From positions 1,736,001-1,800,000 of the forward strand of contig OZ017805.1 of assembly GCA_963969395.1 (NCBI GenBank): DNA of 64,000 nt, given 5' to 3'. The DNA comes from Pseudoscleropodium purum (taxonomy: Eukaryota > Streptophyta > Bryopsida > Hypnales > Brachytheciaceae). Positions 24,601 through 35,111 of this stretch are shown piece after piece; the first letter of the stretch is position 1, and every line of letters starts with the position of its first letter. Below the pieces are notes generated by a model. It was given only the letters and a program-made list of their open reading frames with translations, was not told where the DNA came from and did no database searches. A program made the position numbers and the translations under genes.

Positions 24601-25133
24601 GATAGACCATCCGGATTGCGACTACAGACTTTTATATAAACGGATCGCCAACCGCCGTCATGAATCACTAACACCCGACAACATAATCTGGTACAAACAG
24701 CACCAACTTTTCTGTCCCTTCCTTATCACGGTCGCTAAGTCACCATTCTTTCTCTCAGCTATATGTCCATGAGGTTCAGCAACAAAAAAGGGAGAAAAAT
24801 GAAGGGGTGGTGGGTTTAGGCACCTAGTGAGTCACCAATAGTTTTTAGTGGAGAACAAGCAGAAAATTGTTCCCTTAACGGTACCCTAATTCCCTAGACT
24901 AGAACTTTAGAACATAGGTTTCAAGAATCCGGAACTTTTCCGGATCTCAAATCCGTATTGGATCCATTTCCATAATGCTAGTAACGATTCTAGTAATGCT
25001 GAATTTGACTATGTCCACAATAGTCTTAAGGTAGCCAAAATCCCTATGGGTTACCAAAAAAATAAAAAATTATAAGTCTTTCTAACCTTATTTTAGATTA
25101 ATCCTATTCGGTTTGAGTTTCAATGCTTCCATA
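21604..25133 (-). mobile_element. D2b: D-family element nested in D2a, minus strand
   Basis: On the plus strand it starts TGTTGTATGTGCAATCTAGG, the reverse of the family end, and finishes CAATGCTTCCATA, the reverse of the family start. Length is 3530 bp. Flanking 5-mers ATAGA (21599-21603) and ATAAG (25134-25138) agree partly. Insertion is inside the D2a coding region, which resumes directly after it. Confidence 0.75.
22710..24661 (-). pseudogene. D2b ORF relic
   Basis: Reads from ATG 24661 to TAG 22710 on the minus strand, in step with D1 and D4. The best preserved part is 24334-24056: MKEGFAISDCENERHRWVLE, AILYLEKPTQITVMMANTIF, RVIQGVVGKLANHMARAKHS and LFHLYHHKEVLSA. The coiled-coil and C-terminal regions are recognisable only in short pieces. 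It has many stops and is inactive. Confidence 0.7.
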
Positions 25134-25333
25134 ATAAGGTTCTTAATTAGTATAAATTGATGGTGAAAGGTTGACTAATAGCTTGGACACAGGACATTTA
25201 AGTGGATGTGCTCATTTAAAAAGAGTGAATCCTGATTAGCTTCAAGATTGGATAAGTACATGATTAGAAAGTTCTAGAGTCCGGCTAATGTATAAGAGGT
25301 TTACAACATTAGTGAGTGTAGGAACAAGAAACA

Positions 25334-28300
25334 TGTGGGAGTACAGAAACTCAAATTGCATAAAATTAGCCTAGAATAAGGTTAGATAGACTTGCAATTT
25401 TTCTTTTTTATGGTAACTCCTAGAGATTTTCACTACACTACGACTTTGATAGAAATAGTCAATTTTCAAATTATTAAAACCGTTAGTAATGTTACGGAAA
25501 CAAATCCGATACAGATCCGAGATCCGAAAAAGTACTAGATTTATTGAAACCTATGTCCTAAACTTCCGGTCTAGGAAACTAGAAGACCGTTCGGGGAACG
25601 GTCTTCTACCCGTTTACCACCGGGAATTGTTGGCCGTGCACTAGGTACTTAAAATCCACCACCACTTCTTTTTCTATCCCTTTCTACTTGCTGAATTTTG
25701 TAAATGTACAGTTGAAAGAAAGAGTGGCGAGTAAGCAACCGAGATAGAAAGAGGACGAAAAGATCAGTATCGTTTACACCAAATTAGATTATTAGTTGTT
25801 GGTGGTTCGTGGCAGCGGTTGGCAATTCGATTGCACAAAAAATTGGGGTTGTAGCCCGGATGGTTTGTCTAGTTATCCCTTCCGATCCAAGTCACCGAGT
25901 GCAGTTAAAGGAGGACCTTATATGTATCACATGTGTTGGATTGTTAGATAGGTCGTGGAGCATGAAGAACGAGGAGATGATCTAAGAATTCATTTACGGA
26001 GTTTCGAACTAGTATGAGTTGATAGTGAGAGGTCGACTCGTAGCTTGAACGGAAGACATCTGGGCGGATGTCTATTTGTTTAAAAAGAATGGACTTGGAC
26101 TAGTTGGAAGAGCGAATAAGTATGTAGTCGAAAAATTCCAGAGTCAAGTCCACTCAAAGGAAGGTTTTGCTATTATTGACTATAAAAACGAGAGGCATAG
26201 ACAGGTACTAAACTTTCTGATTCCAATCTTGTATCCGGAAAAGCCTACTCGGGTTACAATCACGGTGGCTAACACCATTTTTGGGGCTTTCAAGGATCAG
26301 ATTGTCCATTAGAGGAGAGTAATTCAAAGGATAGTGGGCAAACTAGTAAAGCACATGGGCCAAGCAAAACACAGCCTTATCACCTCGTATCTGTTCCACC
26401 TCTATGACGACAAGGAGGTCTTGAGTACAGAAGAGACGATTGAGTACAACACCACAGTTGAAATCCTGAAGTATGGCCTCGTGGATGAGTTGGAGAAAGA
26501 AGAAAAGGAATCCGAAGAAGAACAACAACCAAAAAAAGAAGATGAAGAAGTAGACTGAAAATAAAGGAAGTCCATAGATTCGGTCACACAAAAAAAGGCG
26601 CAAATACTGGAAAGAAAGGAACCGATTCTAGATCCAGAACATCTTCAAGAATTGGAGTTCTTCGAAGCCAGAATCTAGTGGATGCAATAGGCCAAAACAA
26701 ATGTATGGCAACTTAGAGGATCACATGCTCCTTATTGCGGGCGAACTTAAGGTGAATTCTGACTAGATTTTGGAGGAAATCTAAAAACGTCTGGGTTTGG
26801 AAGAATTCTAGCAGAAGGAAGAACAAATCTAGAAGTTGAAGGAAAAAAATGATAGCCTCAAGTCCCAACTCGAGTGGACGGACGGGAAGCTGAACGTGGC
26901 GAGACAAAACGAGACGAAGGCTCTTCGACTTGTCCACGACCTCAAGGAACTCGTCATGGTTCCAGATCATATGATGATCTAAATTGACCTCTACACCACC
27001 TGGTTGGAGAAGGAAGGACACATGATTGGATCAAAGATGGTAAAGATCCTGGTCGACTTCAAAGCCCGGATGGAGATTGTTTTGAAGGACATGCGCAAGT
27101 TGCTGGGATACTTGGATCCGGAATGGGCCATTGACTTAGAAGGGTTTCCGAAAGTCCCCAGGAGCATATTCCAAAATACTCTGATTAGATAGACTCCGAT
27201 TTGATAGAATCCAATTCGATAGGCTTCTAATGGTCCAATTCAGCCACAATCGAAAGGACTAAAGTCTATTTTCACTCCAATCGTGGGTCCATTAAGCAAT
27301 TAAGCACAGACTCCATGAGGACCAATGGTACTGGAGCCAAAGAAAGGGGCAAGTGAGAAGCCCATTCCGACAGAGCAAGGAGTTTGAGTCCAAATTCTCC
27401 CACCACTTGGGAAAATCATGGCTGGAAAGTTCATGATACCAAGATTGGCTGTTCGCAACAACCTTGACGTACGGATAGGAGTAATGACGAATCTGGCCCA
27501 ATCTCATTCGCAAGATTACTCGCATATGCATTAGTCGACACCAAAGCAGAATCGTACTGAGATTCAACTGAGTGAGTCGCCACAAGCCAACGATCCAGAG
27601 ATTCAGGAGATAGAGGAGTTGGAAGAGGAGGTGTTGAAGTCCGGATGCGAGGAAGAGACAAAATCTGAAGAATTACCTCCAAAGGTTTCATGTAAGCCTC
27701 ACACTCGGTCATCAGCAAAGAATATACTAGTAAAAGCTTTGGTGAAGACTTAAGGCAGTCAAAGTAGAAACAACTCAAAGAAGGCACGGTGGAATAGATA
27801 GAGAGCAGATAGTAAGGTAGGATTTTCATTTCGGAATGGAATTTCCAAGCGTGGGCCTGAGTTTCAGATTGTTTTAAGGAATTCGAATTTGTTGGGATAA
27901 TTGAGCAATGAACATTCCGGATATTCCAGATTGTTCATTAGTTGTTTGCCCTTATTTCCAAGGTGCCTTTTTGGCTTTTTAGGTGTTGACTTTGGTTTTG
28001 GTTTTGGTTTTTATAGGCGGATAAGTTTGTTGTCCTCTCATTCCATCCTAGTGATTATTTTGTGTATTTCATTCCTTTCTTTAATTTGAGCCACCTGGTG
28101 GACATTTTGGCTCCAACCTTGTATTTGGGTGGTGTTGGTTTGTTGCTTGAAGTGTCGAAGATGTAAAAAGGACGGGTAAGGAAGAATCCAGATTTCGAAT
28201 AACTGAATTGGATTGAGGGAGTACTTTGTAACGATGTTAGATTCGTGACAAAAGAGCTACGCGTGGTGCCTTTAAACTACCGGAACGGTAATCTAGTTTT

Positions 28301-28922
28301 TAGTGAAGAGTGGTGTGAATGTAGATCTAGAATTGGAAATGATTATGTGCGGAGATTAGCGACCACTAGAGGAAACTCCCACTCACCGGAAGGTCTGCCA
28401 ACCTTGGGATCCATCTTACACTTAGAAAGATTATCTCCTTCTCAGTTCCGGATGCCTGAAATATGTCGTTGTAGTAAGGAGGAATGAACGCAGTCCTAAG
28501 TGATTTGCAATCCGAATCGGCCATTTGAAATGTTGTAAGGATCTAGATCTACTTTTTGTGCTACAACACCTTGAGTACTTGGGTGTTTGTTTGTTTGTTT
28601 TTGCCTATATAGTGAATAGACTAGAGTGGTAAAGTCCCTACCCCTCGAAAGATCAATAGCGGACTCTTTGATGGTATAACAGAGGAATTAAAAACTAGTG
28701 TATTGAGAGATGTAACCAGAAATTGGATGATATTGGATCTGGATTGAAATCGAAGTAGTAGTTGGTTCTAGAAAAAGAGTGGAAGAGAGTAGTTGGAAGA
28801 GGAGAAAGCGATTATGTGGATATTGAAGTTTAGGAGAACATCTGGAATTCCCTAGGACAGTAATTCGTATCATCTTACCACGTTTTCCTGTGTAAAGATA
28901 TGCCTAAATTGCATGTGCGACA
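25334..28922 (+). mobile_element. D3: D-family element nested in D2a
   Basis: Starts TGTGGGAGTACAGAAACTC and ends ATTGCATGTGCGACA, with flanking 5-mers AAACA (25329-25333) and AGACA (28923-28927), one mismatch. Length is 3589 bp. It interrupts D2a inside ISECRNKKHR, which reads through when the flanks are placed side by side. It contains a TATA-poor 5' part, the ORF relic 25809-27801 and the GGTTTTGG-run 3' part near 27990. Confidence 0.8.
25809..27801 (+). pseudogene. D3 ORF relic
   Basis: The expected ATG is GTG at 25809. Recognisable order: WADVYLFKKNGLGLVGRANK (26060), RHRQVLNFLIPILYPEKPT (26200), VTITVANTIFGAFKDQIVH, then after one stop GKLVKHMGQAKHSLITSYLF (26340). Next come a Glu-rich run, KMVKILVDFKARMEIVLKDM (27040), LGYLDPEWAIDLEGFPKVP (27110), and a C-terminal extension ending TAG 27799. 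Same family as the intact C-family ORF; inactive because of several stops. The extension of about 200 codons is not found in the C family. Confidence 0.7.
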
Positions 28923-31657
28923 AGACATAGACGGATGGCAAAGTTTCAGATCTTGTATTCGGAAAAGCCTACCTAGGTTACAATCATGGTGGTTGACACT
29001 ACTTTTGAAGCATTGGAAGATCGGATTGTGCATTGGAAAAAAGTGATTATAGGCATTGTGTTGAAATTAGTTGTTCATGTGTCGAGAGGGAAACAAAGTC
29101 CTATTAGCCTGTATTTGTTCCACCTCTACCACCACAAGGAGGTCTTGAGTGGTCAGGAAACAATACAAAACAACACCAAAGTCAAGATTCTAGAATATGG
29201 CCTGACAAATGAAGTGGAGGAGGATAAATTGGAATCTAAAGAGTGAGAACGATTGGGAGAAGAAGAAGTTGCCGAGTGCAAGCGAAGGAAGTCCATGGAT
29301 CTAGTTGCATGAGGGAAGTTGCTAACTCTTAAGAGAAAAGTGTCCAACGAGGTTTTCAAATCCACATAAAAAATTAAATTTCTTTGAAACTGGACTCCAG
29401 TGGATGTAGTAGGCCCGGTAGATGCATGGCAATATGGTGGAATTCCTACTCAACATATTGGATGAACTAAAGGTGGATCCAAATAAGATTCTGGACGAAA
29501 TTCAACAATGGCCAAATTTGGAAGAATTATGTGGAAAAGAGGAGCAAATCCAGAACTTGAAGTAAGAATGGATGACCTCCAATTCTAATTAGATTGGATG
29601 GAAGGAGAGTTGAACACGACAAGGCAATGGGAGATAGATGCTCTCAAACTCATCCATGGCCTAAAGGCACTAGTAGAGTTAGTGGAGTATATTGTGATTA
29701 GATCTAACCTTTATAAAGCTTAGTTGAAGAAGGAAGGCCATATAACCGGATCAAAGGTGGTGACGATCTTGATTGACTTTGAAGCTCGGATGAGTATTAT
29801 CTTGAAGGAGATGTGCAAATTGTTGGGACACTTGGATCCGAGTACAACCATAGACTTATCAAGGTTTTTAGGAGTCTCCGGTAACCTTTTCTAGAATACT
29901 TCGATCAAGTAAACTCCGATCCAGCAAACTTCTTGTGTTCTAGTTCAGCTACAACCAAAAGGACTGAAATCTATTCTAATTCCATTTGAAGGTCCTTCAA
30001 TAAGTCAAGCACGAACCCCACCAATAGAGCAAGCGGTACCTGAGCTTGAGAAGGAGCCAAGTGGGAAGTCCGTCCTAGTAGAACAAGAAGTCCCCATCCC
30101 AACCTTTTTGCCACTTGGGCGAGTTATAGCCAAAAAGTTCAAAATGCTCAAATTGAATGTCTACAGCAACCTCAATGATTGGATTGGTGCCTTAACGAAT
30201 CTAGCCCGGTTCCATCCGGAAGATTTCTCGTATATGCAACATTTGTCACCCAAACGGGAATGCACAAAGATAAAGCTGAGTGACTTGTCACAAGCAAAGA
30301 AACTGGGGATTGAGGAAATTAAAGATTTCAATGAGGAAGAGTTGAAGATTGGAACCGAGACTGAAATGGAGGAAGAAGAGTCGTTTCTACTCGTCCAATA
30401 TAAGATTCAGACCCAAGCGACAATCAAGACTACTTTGGTAAAGGCTTCTATAAAGATATCAAGGAGACAAAGTAGGAGCAACTCGAAAAAAGCATGTAGA
30501 GGCAAGTAGCTAGTAGGTTAACTTTAGTTAGTTAGGATTTTTATTTTTAGATTTCAGAATGGTTTTTTCATGCATAGGCTCGAGTTTTGGAATTCTCGGG
30601 TTAACTAGCCTTTGCCTTTTTGGATCTCCTAGGGGTGGGTAGTTGTGGGGTTGCCCTGGATTTTGGGGTGCCTTTATAGCTTTTTGGTATTGACTTTGGT
30701 TTTGGTTTTGGTTTTGACTTTGATTTTGGTTTTGGTTTTAAGGGCGGGTAGGTTTGTTGCCATATCATTCTATCCTAATGCTTATTCAATTATATTTCAT
30801 TCCTTTTTAAAATCTAAACTATGAGGTGGACATTTTGGCTCTAACTTTGTGCAAAGATGTTGTTGGTTCATTCATTTGAGTGTTGAGGTATAAGAAAGAT
30901 GGGTGAGGAAGAATCCAAATCTTTTGTCACACGATTAGATTGAGACAGTGTGTTTGTGATAGGGTTGAACTTGTAAATGAAGACTTATGCATGGTACCTT
31001 TGAACTGCCAGAATGGTAATTCAATTAAGCCAAAGAGTGGTGTGAGAGCAGGTTTGGAATCCGACGCAATTCCTTGTGGATTAGCGTCTGCCATTGAAAA
31101 TCCACACTCACCAAAAGGTGTGCCAACTTCAAAATTCGTCTAACAACTAAGAAAACTACCCCCTATTGGTTCCAGGTGTTTTTGATCTATTGTTGTAGTA
31201 GAAGGAATTGGAAATAATCCTAAGTGACCTACTTACCAAATCAGCCATCCAGAAAGTTATGAAGATGTCAATTATCTTTTTCTACTACAATCTAATGAGT
31301 TGCTTAGGTGTTTGTTTGTTTTAGTAAGATTAGAGAGAGAGAAAAAGAAAAAGACTTGAGTGGTATAGTCTCTACCCCTCTAAAGATCAATATCGAACCC
31401 TTTGATGGTAAAGGAGAGGAATAGAAAATTAGTGAATTGAAGATATGGAACCGGACACTAGATGAGGACGGATTTGGATTGGATTTTGGAAAGTAATCGG
31501 AATAGGAAGAAGAAAAAGGAAGTAGACGGATTGGAAATAGAGGAAATCCAAATACCGTAGTTTGCAACAATATTCTAGAATCCCTTGGGACAACACTTCA
31601 TGTCATCTTACCATGTTTTGGTGTATAAAGATACTTACGCCTAGATTACATGTATGA

Positions 31658-32175
31658 CATAGTTGATCACCTTCATTCATATTGCTCAAGTGTACTAAGT
31701 TTCGAAAGTTCTTTATGCTATAGAAGACGTTAAAGTTGACATGGTAGAAGACAAGTGCATGTCGATGTTGATGTCAACATGCATATTTAAGATGATAGCG
31801 TGTTTTGAACTCTACCTCTCCTCTCCTACAATGCAACCTAAGTGGTTCCAAGTTGCATTTTCGCTTGTCCCTATAGTAATGTCTAATTTTTTTTTGCAAG
31901 GTTTGCCCTATGCCTAGAGAAGTGCCCCCTTCATAACTTCTTTACACAACTATTTATTTATTTTTTGGACTTATAGACTAGCAAATGTATAGCGACTCTA
32001 CTTGAATGTCGAAAAAGTGGATGTAGCTGATCATTACTAAGGCCCTAATCCATGTTTGCTAGAAGCTCAATAAAATTATTGACACCAATGGCCCTATGCT
32101 TGTTGGAATGAATCCGATTATTTGGAGGATCTTAAGGCCATTCGTGCTAGAGAGGCAACATAACAAAGGTTAGCC
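31658..32175 (+). other. CACTA-region sequence right of the D nest
   Basis: Non-coding or badly decayed sequence. From about 31990 a plus-strand frame gives LYLNVEKVDVADHY, then ESDYLEDLKAIRAREAT and LAHMRFISWGKGSNTAQMKA with stops between. It could be a relic of a CACTA second gene, but the match is too weak to name. Confidence 0.3.
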
Positions 32176-32593
32176 CACATGCGTTTCATTTCATGGGGTA
32201 AGGGGTCAAATACGGCGCAGATGAAGGCTATTGAGAGAAAGGTTTCCAAACTGGTGAATCTTGAAGGTCTTCACAAGCACAATATCATACAATTTCATAT
32301 CAACTTCAACATATGTGTTACGTGTCATGTTGTGATGAACGTCATCAATGACAGATGTAGTCAGTTACTTTGTGTGTTTCATGTCATTTCCAACATGCAT
32401 TTTAATTATCATATTCGAGCAAAGGTCAGAAATGACTTAGGTAATCCATTACTAGCTTTTATACTTCACATGAAGATTCATTGTTGAGACATCCGCTACT
32501 AAACCGTGGTATGCTCAAAACCTTTGTTTTCCTGCATGAGAGTGAAGTGCCTAAACTCGTGGATGTTATGTTCTTTTGTATCTTGTACAAACC

Positions 32594-33253
32594 ATGTTGC
32601 ATAATTGTCGTCTTTATGATGCCGAGGTGGAAGCGAAGGTGGCCACCAAGTATGGACTATTACAAGAAGAGAAGCGTAGAGGTAAAGTTCTTCAAGGCAA
32701 GGAAGTGGAGGAAATCTGCACGCGAGTGAATGACCTGGAGATTAGCCTCAATCACTTAGGGGAGACTTTGACAATGTCACAGAAGAGCCTGGAAGACATA
32801 TTGCGTAAAAGCCTTGAAGGCTTTGGGCAATCAAGTGGCACTGCAACCAAGGAAGTGACGGAGCCTTCCCCATCAAGCGAGGTAGTTGATCCGCAAGCTC
32901 ATAGGTCAAATGCAATGGACCCATGGAAGGCGGTAGAGAGCAATTTCCTACTACCAATGCTCACTTCTAAACCTACTGATGTAATAGCGCCAGTGACGAG
33001 CAATGCCACTAAACCTACCAATGTAACAGGGCCAATGACAAGCAATGCCAAAACCGGTGTTGCTAAACATGTCAGAGTCAACATGGACTCCACGAAAGAG
33101 GTCGTCAACAATAGTGTTGTAGCCAACGTTGCTGCTCTCATTCAATCCGATGTTGCAAAGGGCGCTAAAGATGTGTCCAAGGCACACGCTGAAGAAGTTG
33201 AGGTGGAAGAAGTAGACATTGATGGAGCAACAGAGAAGTCAACAACGGATTGA
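32594..33253 (+). CDS. Hypothetical 219-aa coiled-coil, low-complexity protein (probably CACTA-borne, possibly partial)
   Basis: First ATG is 32594 (MLHNCRLYDAEVEAKVATKY); the frame opens a little upstream (TTG 32576). Residues about 10-80 are Glu/Lys/Leu-rich with heptad spacing, including VNDLEISLNHLGETLTMSQK, and suggest a coiled coil. The middle has a repeated TSNATKPTNVTGPMTSNAK motif and the end is acidic (EEVEVEEVDIDGATEKS) before TGA 33251. No homology is recognised. It sits between the TNP2 relic and the CACTA right end, so it may be the remaining exon of the second CACTA gene; introns upstream cannot be judged. Confidence 0.4.
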   Translation: MLHNCRLYDAEVEAKVATKYGLLQEEKRRGKVLQGKEVEEICTRVNDLEISLNHLGETLTMSQKSLEDILRKSLEGFGQSSGTATKEVTEPSPSSEVVDPQAHRSNAMDPWKAVESNFLLPMLTSKPTDVIAPVTSNATKPTNVTGPMTSNAKTGVAKHVRVNMDSTKEVVNNSVVANVAALIQSDVAKGAKDVSKAHAEEVEVEEVDIDGATEKSTTD

Positions 33254-33299
33254 AACAGAGACAACGAAACAGAAGGGACAAACACCTTATTGGAGGCAC

Positions 33300-34780
33300 A
33301 AGTAAACCAAATGTGGCCCCTCTCAAGATACTAACATTGTGGTTACTTCCTATATGATTTTGGTAATGATCTGTTCATTGTAAATTTTGTTATTTAGGGA
33401 TCGTGCTATGATGTGGTAGTGTTGCCTTCGTGATGACAATTTCGTGTTAGACCGGACGTCAATGCAAACATCACCTATGACAAAGTCAAATGTCTAGTCC
33501 AATGTAGTCTACTTCTTTGGTTTAAATAATGTTTAGCTTTTCATTGGGACTGTTATGTTCAACGTATCTCAAGCATTTCATTGTGACTTGAATTGCCTCA
33601 ATAGTTGTTCGATGAAGTAAGGTACAAACTTCTTGAAGGAAACATTGTCCTTGTGAAGCATGAATAATATGTAGCGTCCACAAAATGTAAAGCGTAATTG
33701 TATGATGATGTTGTAGGAGTACACTAAAGTCCAAGAAGAGTCATGAAGTTGGCCTTGACATGGTAGTAAGACTATACAACCCGCAAAGGAATTAGAAGCT
33801 GCCTCCAAAGCATTAATCCCAAAAATTGCCCCCTCCAAGACAATGGATCTCTTGAAGCCCACCCAACCACTTGCAAAGGTAAGTGGAATTGCTCCCATTT
33901 AGAGGTTGAAAATCAAGCATCGTGTACATGCAATCTAAAGTAGCATTAATTGAATGTTTCACCAAATGTTTTGTAGCCAACTCCCAAAATTACTTCACAT
34001 TTGCATATATATGTATTTAGGGTTCTGTCCTGATTGACCTTGCAATCATGTAAGGTGGGAGTGGAAAGAAACTAGGTGCACCTAGGAAGAAGTGAAAGAT
34101 GGTATGCAATGTCATAACCAATGTTGTGTGTGACAGGGAAGGATGTTTATATTGACGTTGGTGAAAGCGCACTTAGTTCTGACAATGTAGCGGTAGAGTA
34201 TGTAGGTGTCATAGTTCAAGGAACTATACAACATGTACATGTTCCTAATCTTTTTGACAGAAGGAGTTCCAACACAATTTTTGTTCTCGAACATAGCCTA
34301 TTTACTTTGGCATGTGTTATAGAGGAAGACTATAAATATTGTAATACATATTGTGTACTTATGCTTCTTTCAGTGAATACATAATGCCATGTGTTGTTGT
34401 AAGCACTATCTCATACGCTGAAGTTTACAAATCATATTTGATATTCTCTTGGGAACCACATCTAACGTGTAGGCAATGCATGTCTACATGGCCCAATTGC
34501 ATGTTGTCCACAATGTTTGAAATAACACGGCAATCGTTAGAGGTAGTCCAACAACATGTCCATGGCAACATTGCCAACAGTGTAGTGAAGCATAGCTTTG
34601 CAGTAAAGCCGCCACATTTAATGTTAAAAGTGATGTCATTGTACATGTTTCCCTTTTGTTTAACAGAATGGCAGTCCCTTAGTGAATGTTCGGCACTACG
34701 TTTTTTAAAACATGGACCTATTGAATACAATGTCTAAGAAAACATTCTTATGTTAAAGACAATGTCATATACAACATCAT
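33300..34780. other. Unassigned CACTA-region sequence
   Basis: Several open pieces of 70-128 codons occur on both strands (for example plus 34351-34737), but none is recognisable and they overlap each other on opposite strands. I read this as non-coding TE sequence. Confidence 0.3.
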
Positions 34781-34789
34781 CTGCCACCA

Positions 34790-35108
34790 TAAGTTTCAGT
34801 ACCTGACATCTAATGTGGACTCCACATCAGATTTATAAAGGGTTCACATAGAATTTAAGAGGGATCCACATCATCAGACACGTCATAGATGAAAAAGGTG
34901 TCCTATGTGGCATTGCCCACCAAAAAAGGCTTATGTGGTAATGGCCACCCTTCCATGTATCACATTTTTGGAATGCCCTAGTGCCCCCGTTTCATCCACG
35001 TTTTTTGCTTATTAGTTATAACGGATTTTTTTAGACATCATAGTTGACACTATTCACGTTTTTTGATGTCACTTCTAACATTACAAAATTCCTTGTTTTC
35101 TTATAGTG
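34790..35108. mobile_element. CACTA right terminus with subterminal repeats
   Basis: Ends CTTATAGTG at 35108; on the minus strand the terminus is CACTATAAGAAAACAAGG followed by AATTTTGTAATGTTAGAAG. Inside are repeated short words, ACATC/GATGTC, TGTGGCATTG and CACATCA, as usual for CACTA subterminal regions. The candidate 3-bp duplication is CAT. Confidence 0.7.
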
Positions 35109-35111
35109 CAT

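Larger units (their letters stand above)
21412..30509 (+). pseudogene. D2a ORF relic in three pieces (21412-21603, 25134-25333, 28923-30509)
   Basis: ATG 21412 (MAEVSDRPPRKLVVAAWMAY) lies where the D-family start codon is expected. The frame gives EEDLMCIECIGLLQ before the D2b insertion. Piece two carries the QYELMVKG region in badly decayed form. Piece three gives PISLYLFHLYHHKEVLSGQE (about 29110) and, at the end, LNVYSNLNDWIGALTNLARF and the Ser/Arg/Lys-rich tail RRQSRSNSKKACRGK ending at 30509. Stops of all three kinds and small indels are present. It belongs to the same plant-transposon-protein-like plus coiled-coil family as 39088-40746. The span given includes both nested elements. Confidence 0.65.
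20942..31657 (+). mobile_element. D2a: outer D-family element holding D2b and D3
   Basis: Starts TGTGGAAGTAAGGAAAC (20942), the family start with a few changes, and ends ATTACATGTATGACA (31657), the family end. Three own segments are recognisable: 20942-21603, 25134-25333 and 28923-31657. Joined in order they follow the D1/D4 sequence: the coding region breaks at the codons before the family motif QYELMVKG, resumes there, breaks again in ISECRNKKHR, and resumes after it. The flanking 5-mers CCGTT and TAGTT match only at 3 of 5 positions, which fits its age. Confidence 0.75.
13481..35108. mobile_element. Decayed CACTA (En/Spm) element, split by a D-element nest
   Basis: The right terminus is clear: read on the minus strand from 35108 it starts CACTATAAGAAAACAAGG, a classic CACTA end, with candidate 3-bp duplication CAT following. 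A TNP2-type transposase relic lies on the minus strand (13931-18232). The left terminus is only a guess: TTTTGTAATGTT near 13508 repeats a word of the right terminus (35083-35094 on the minus strand), but CACTA itself is not visible. Without the 10.7-kb D nest (20942-31657) the element would be about 10.9 kb, a normal size for plant CACTA elements. It is possible that two CACTA relics are present, since TTCATTACAGTG near 20607-20618 also resembles a right end. Confidence 0.5.
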
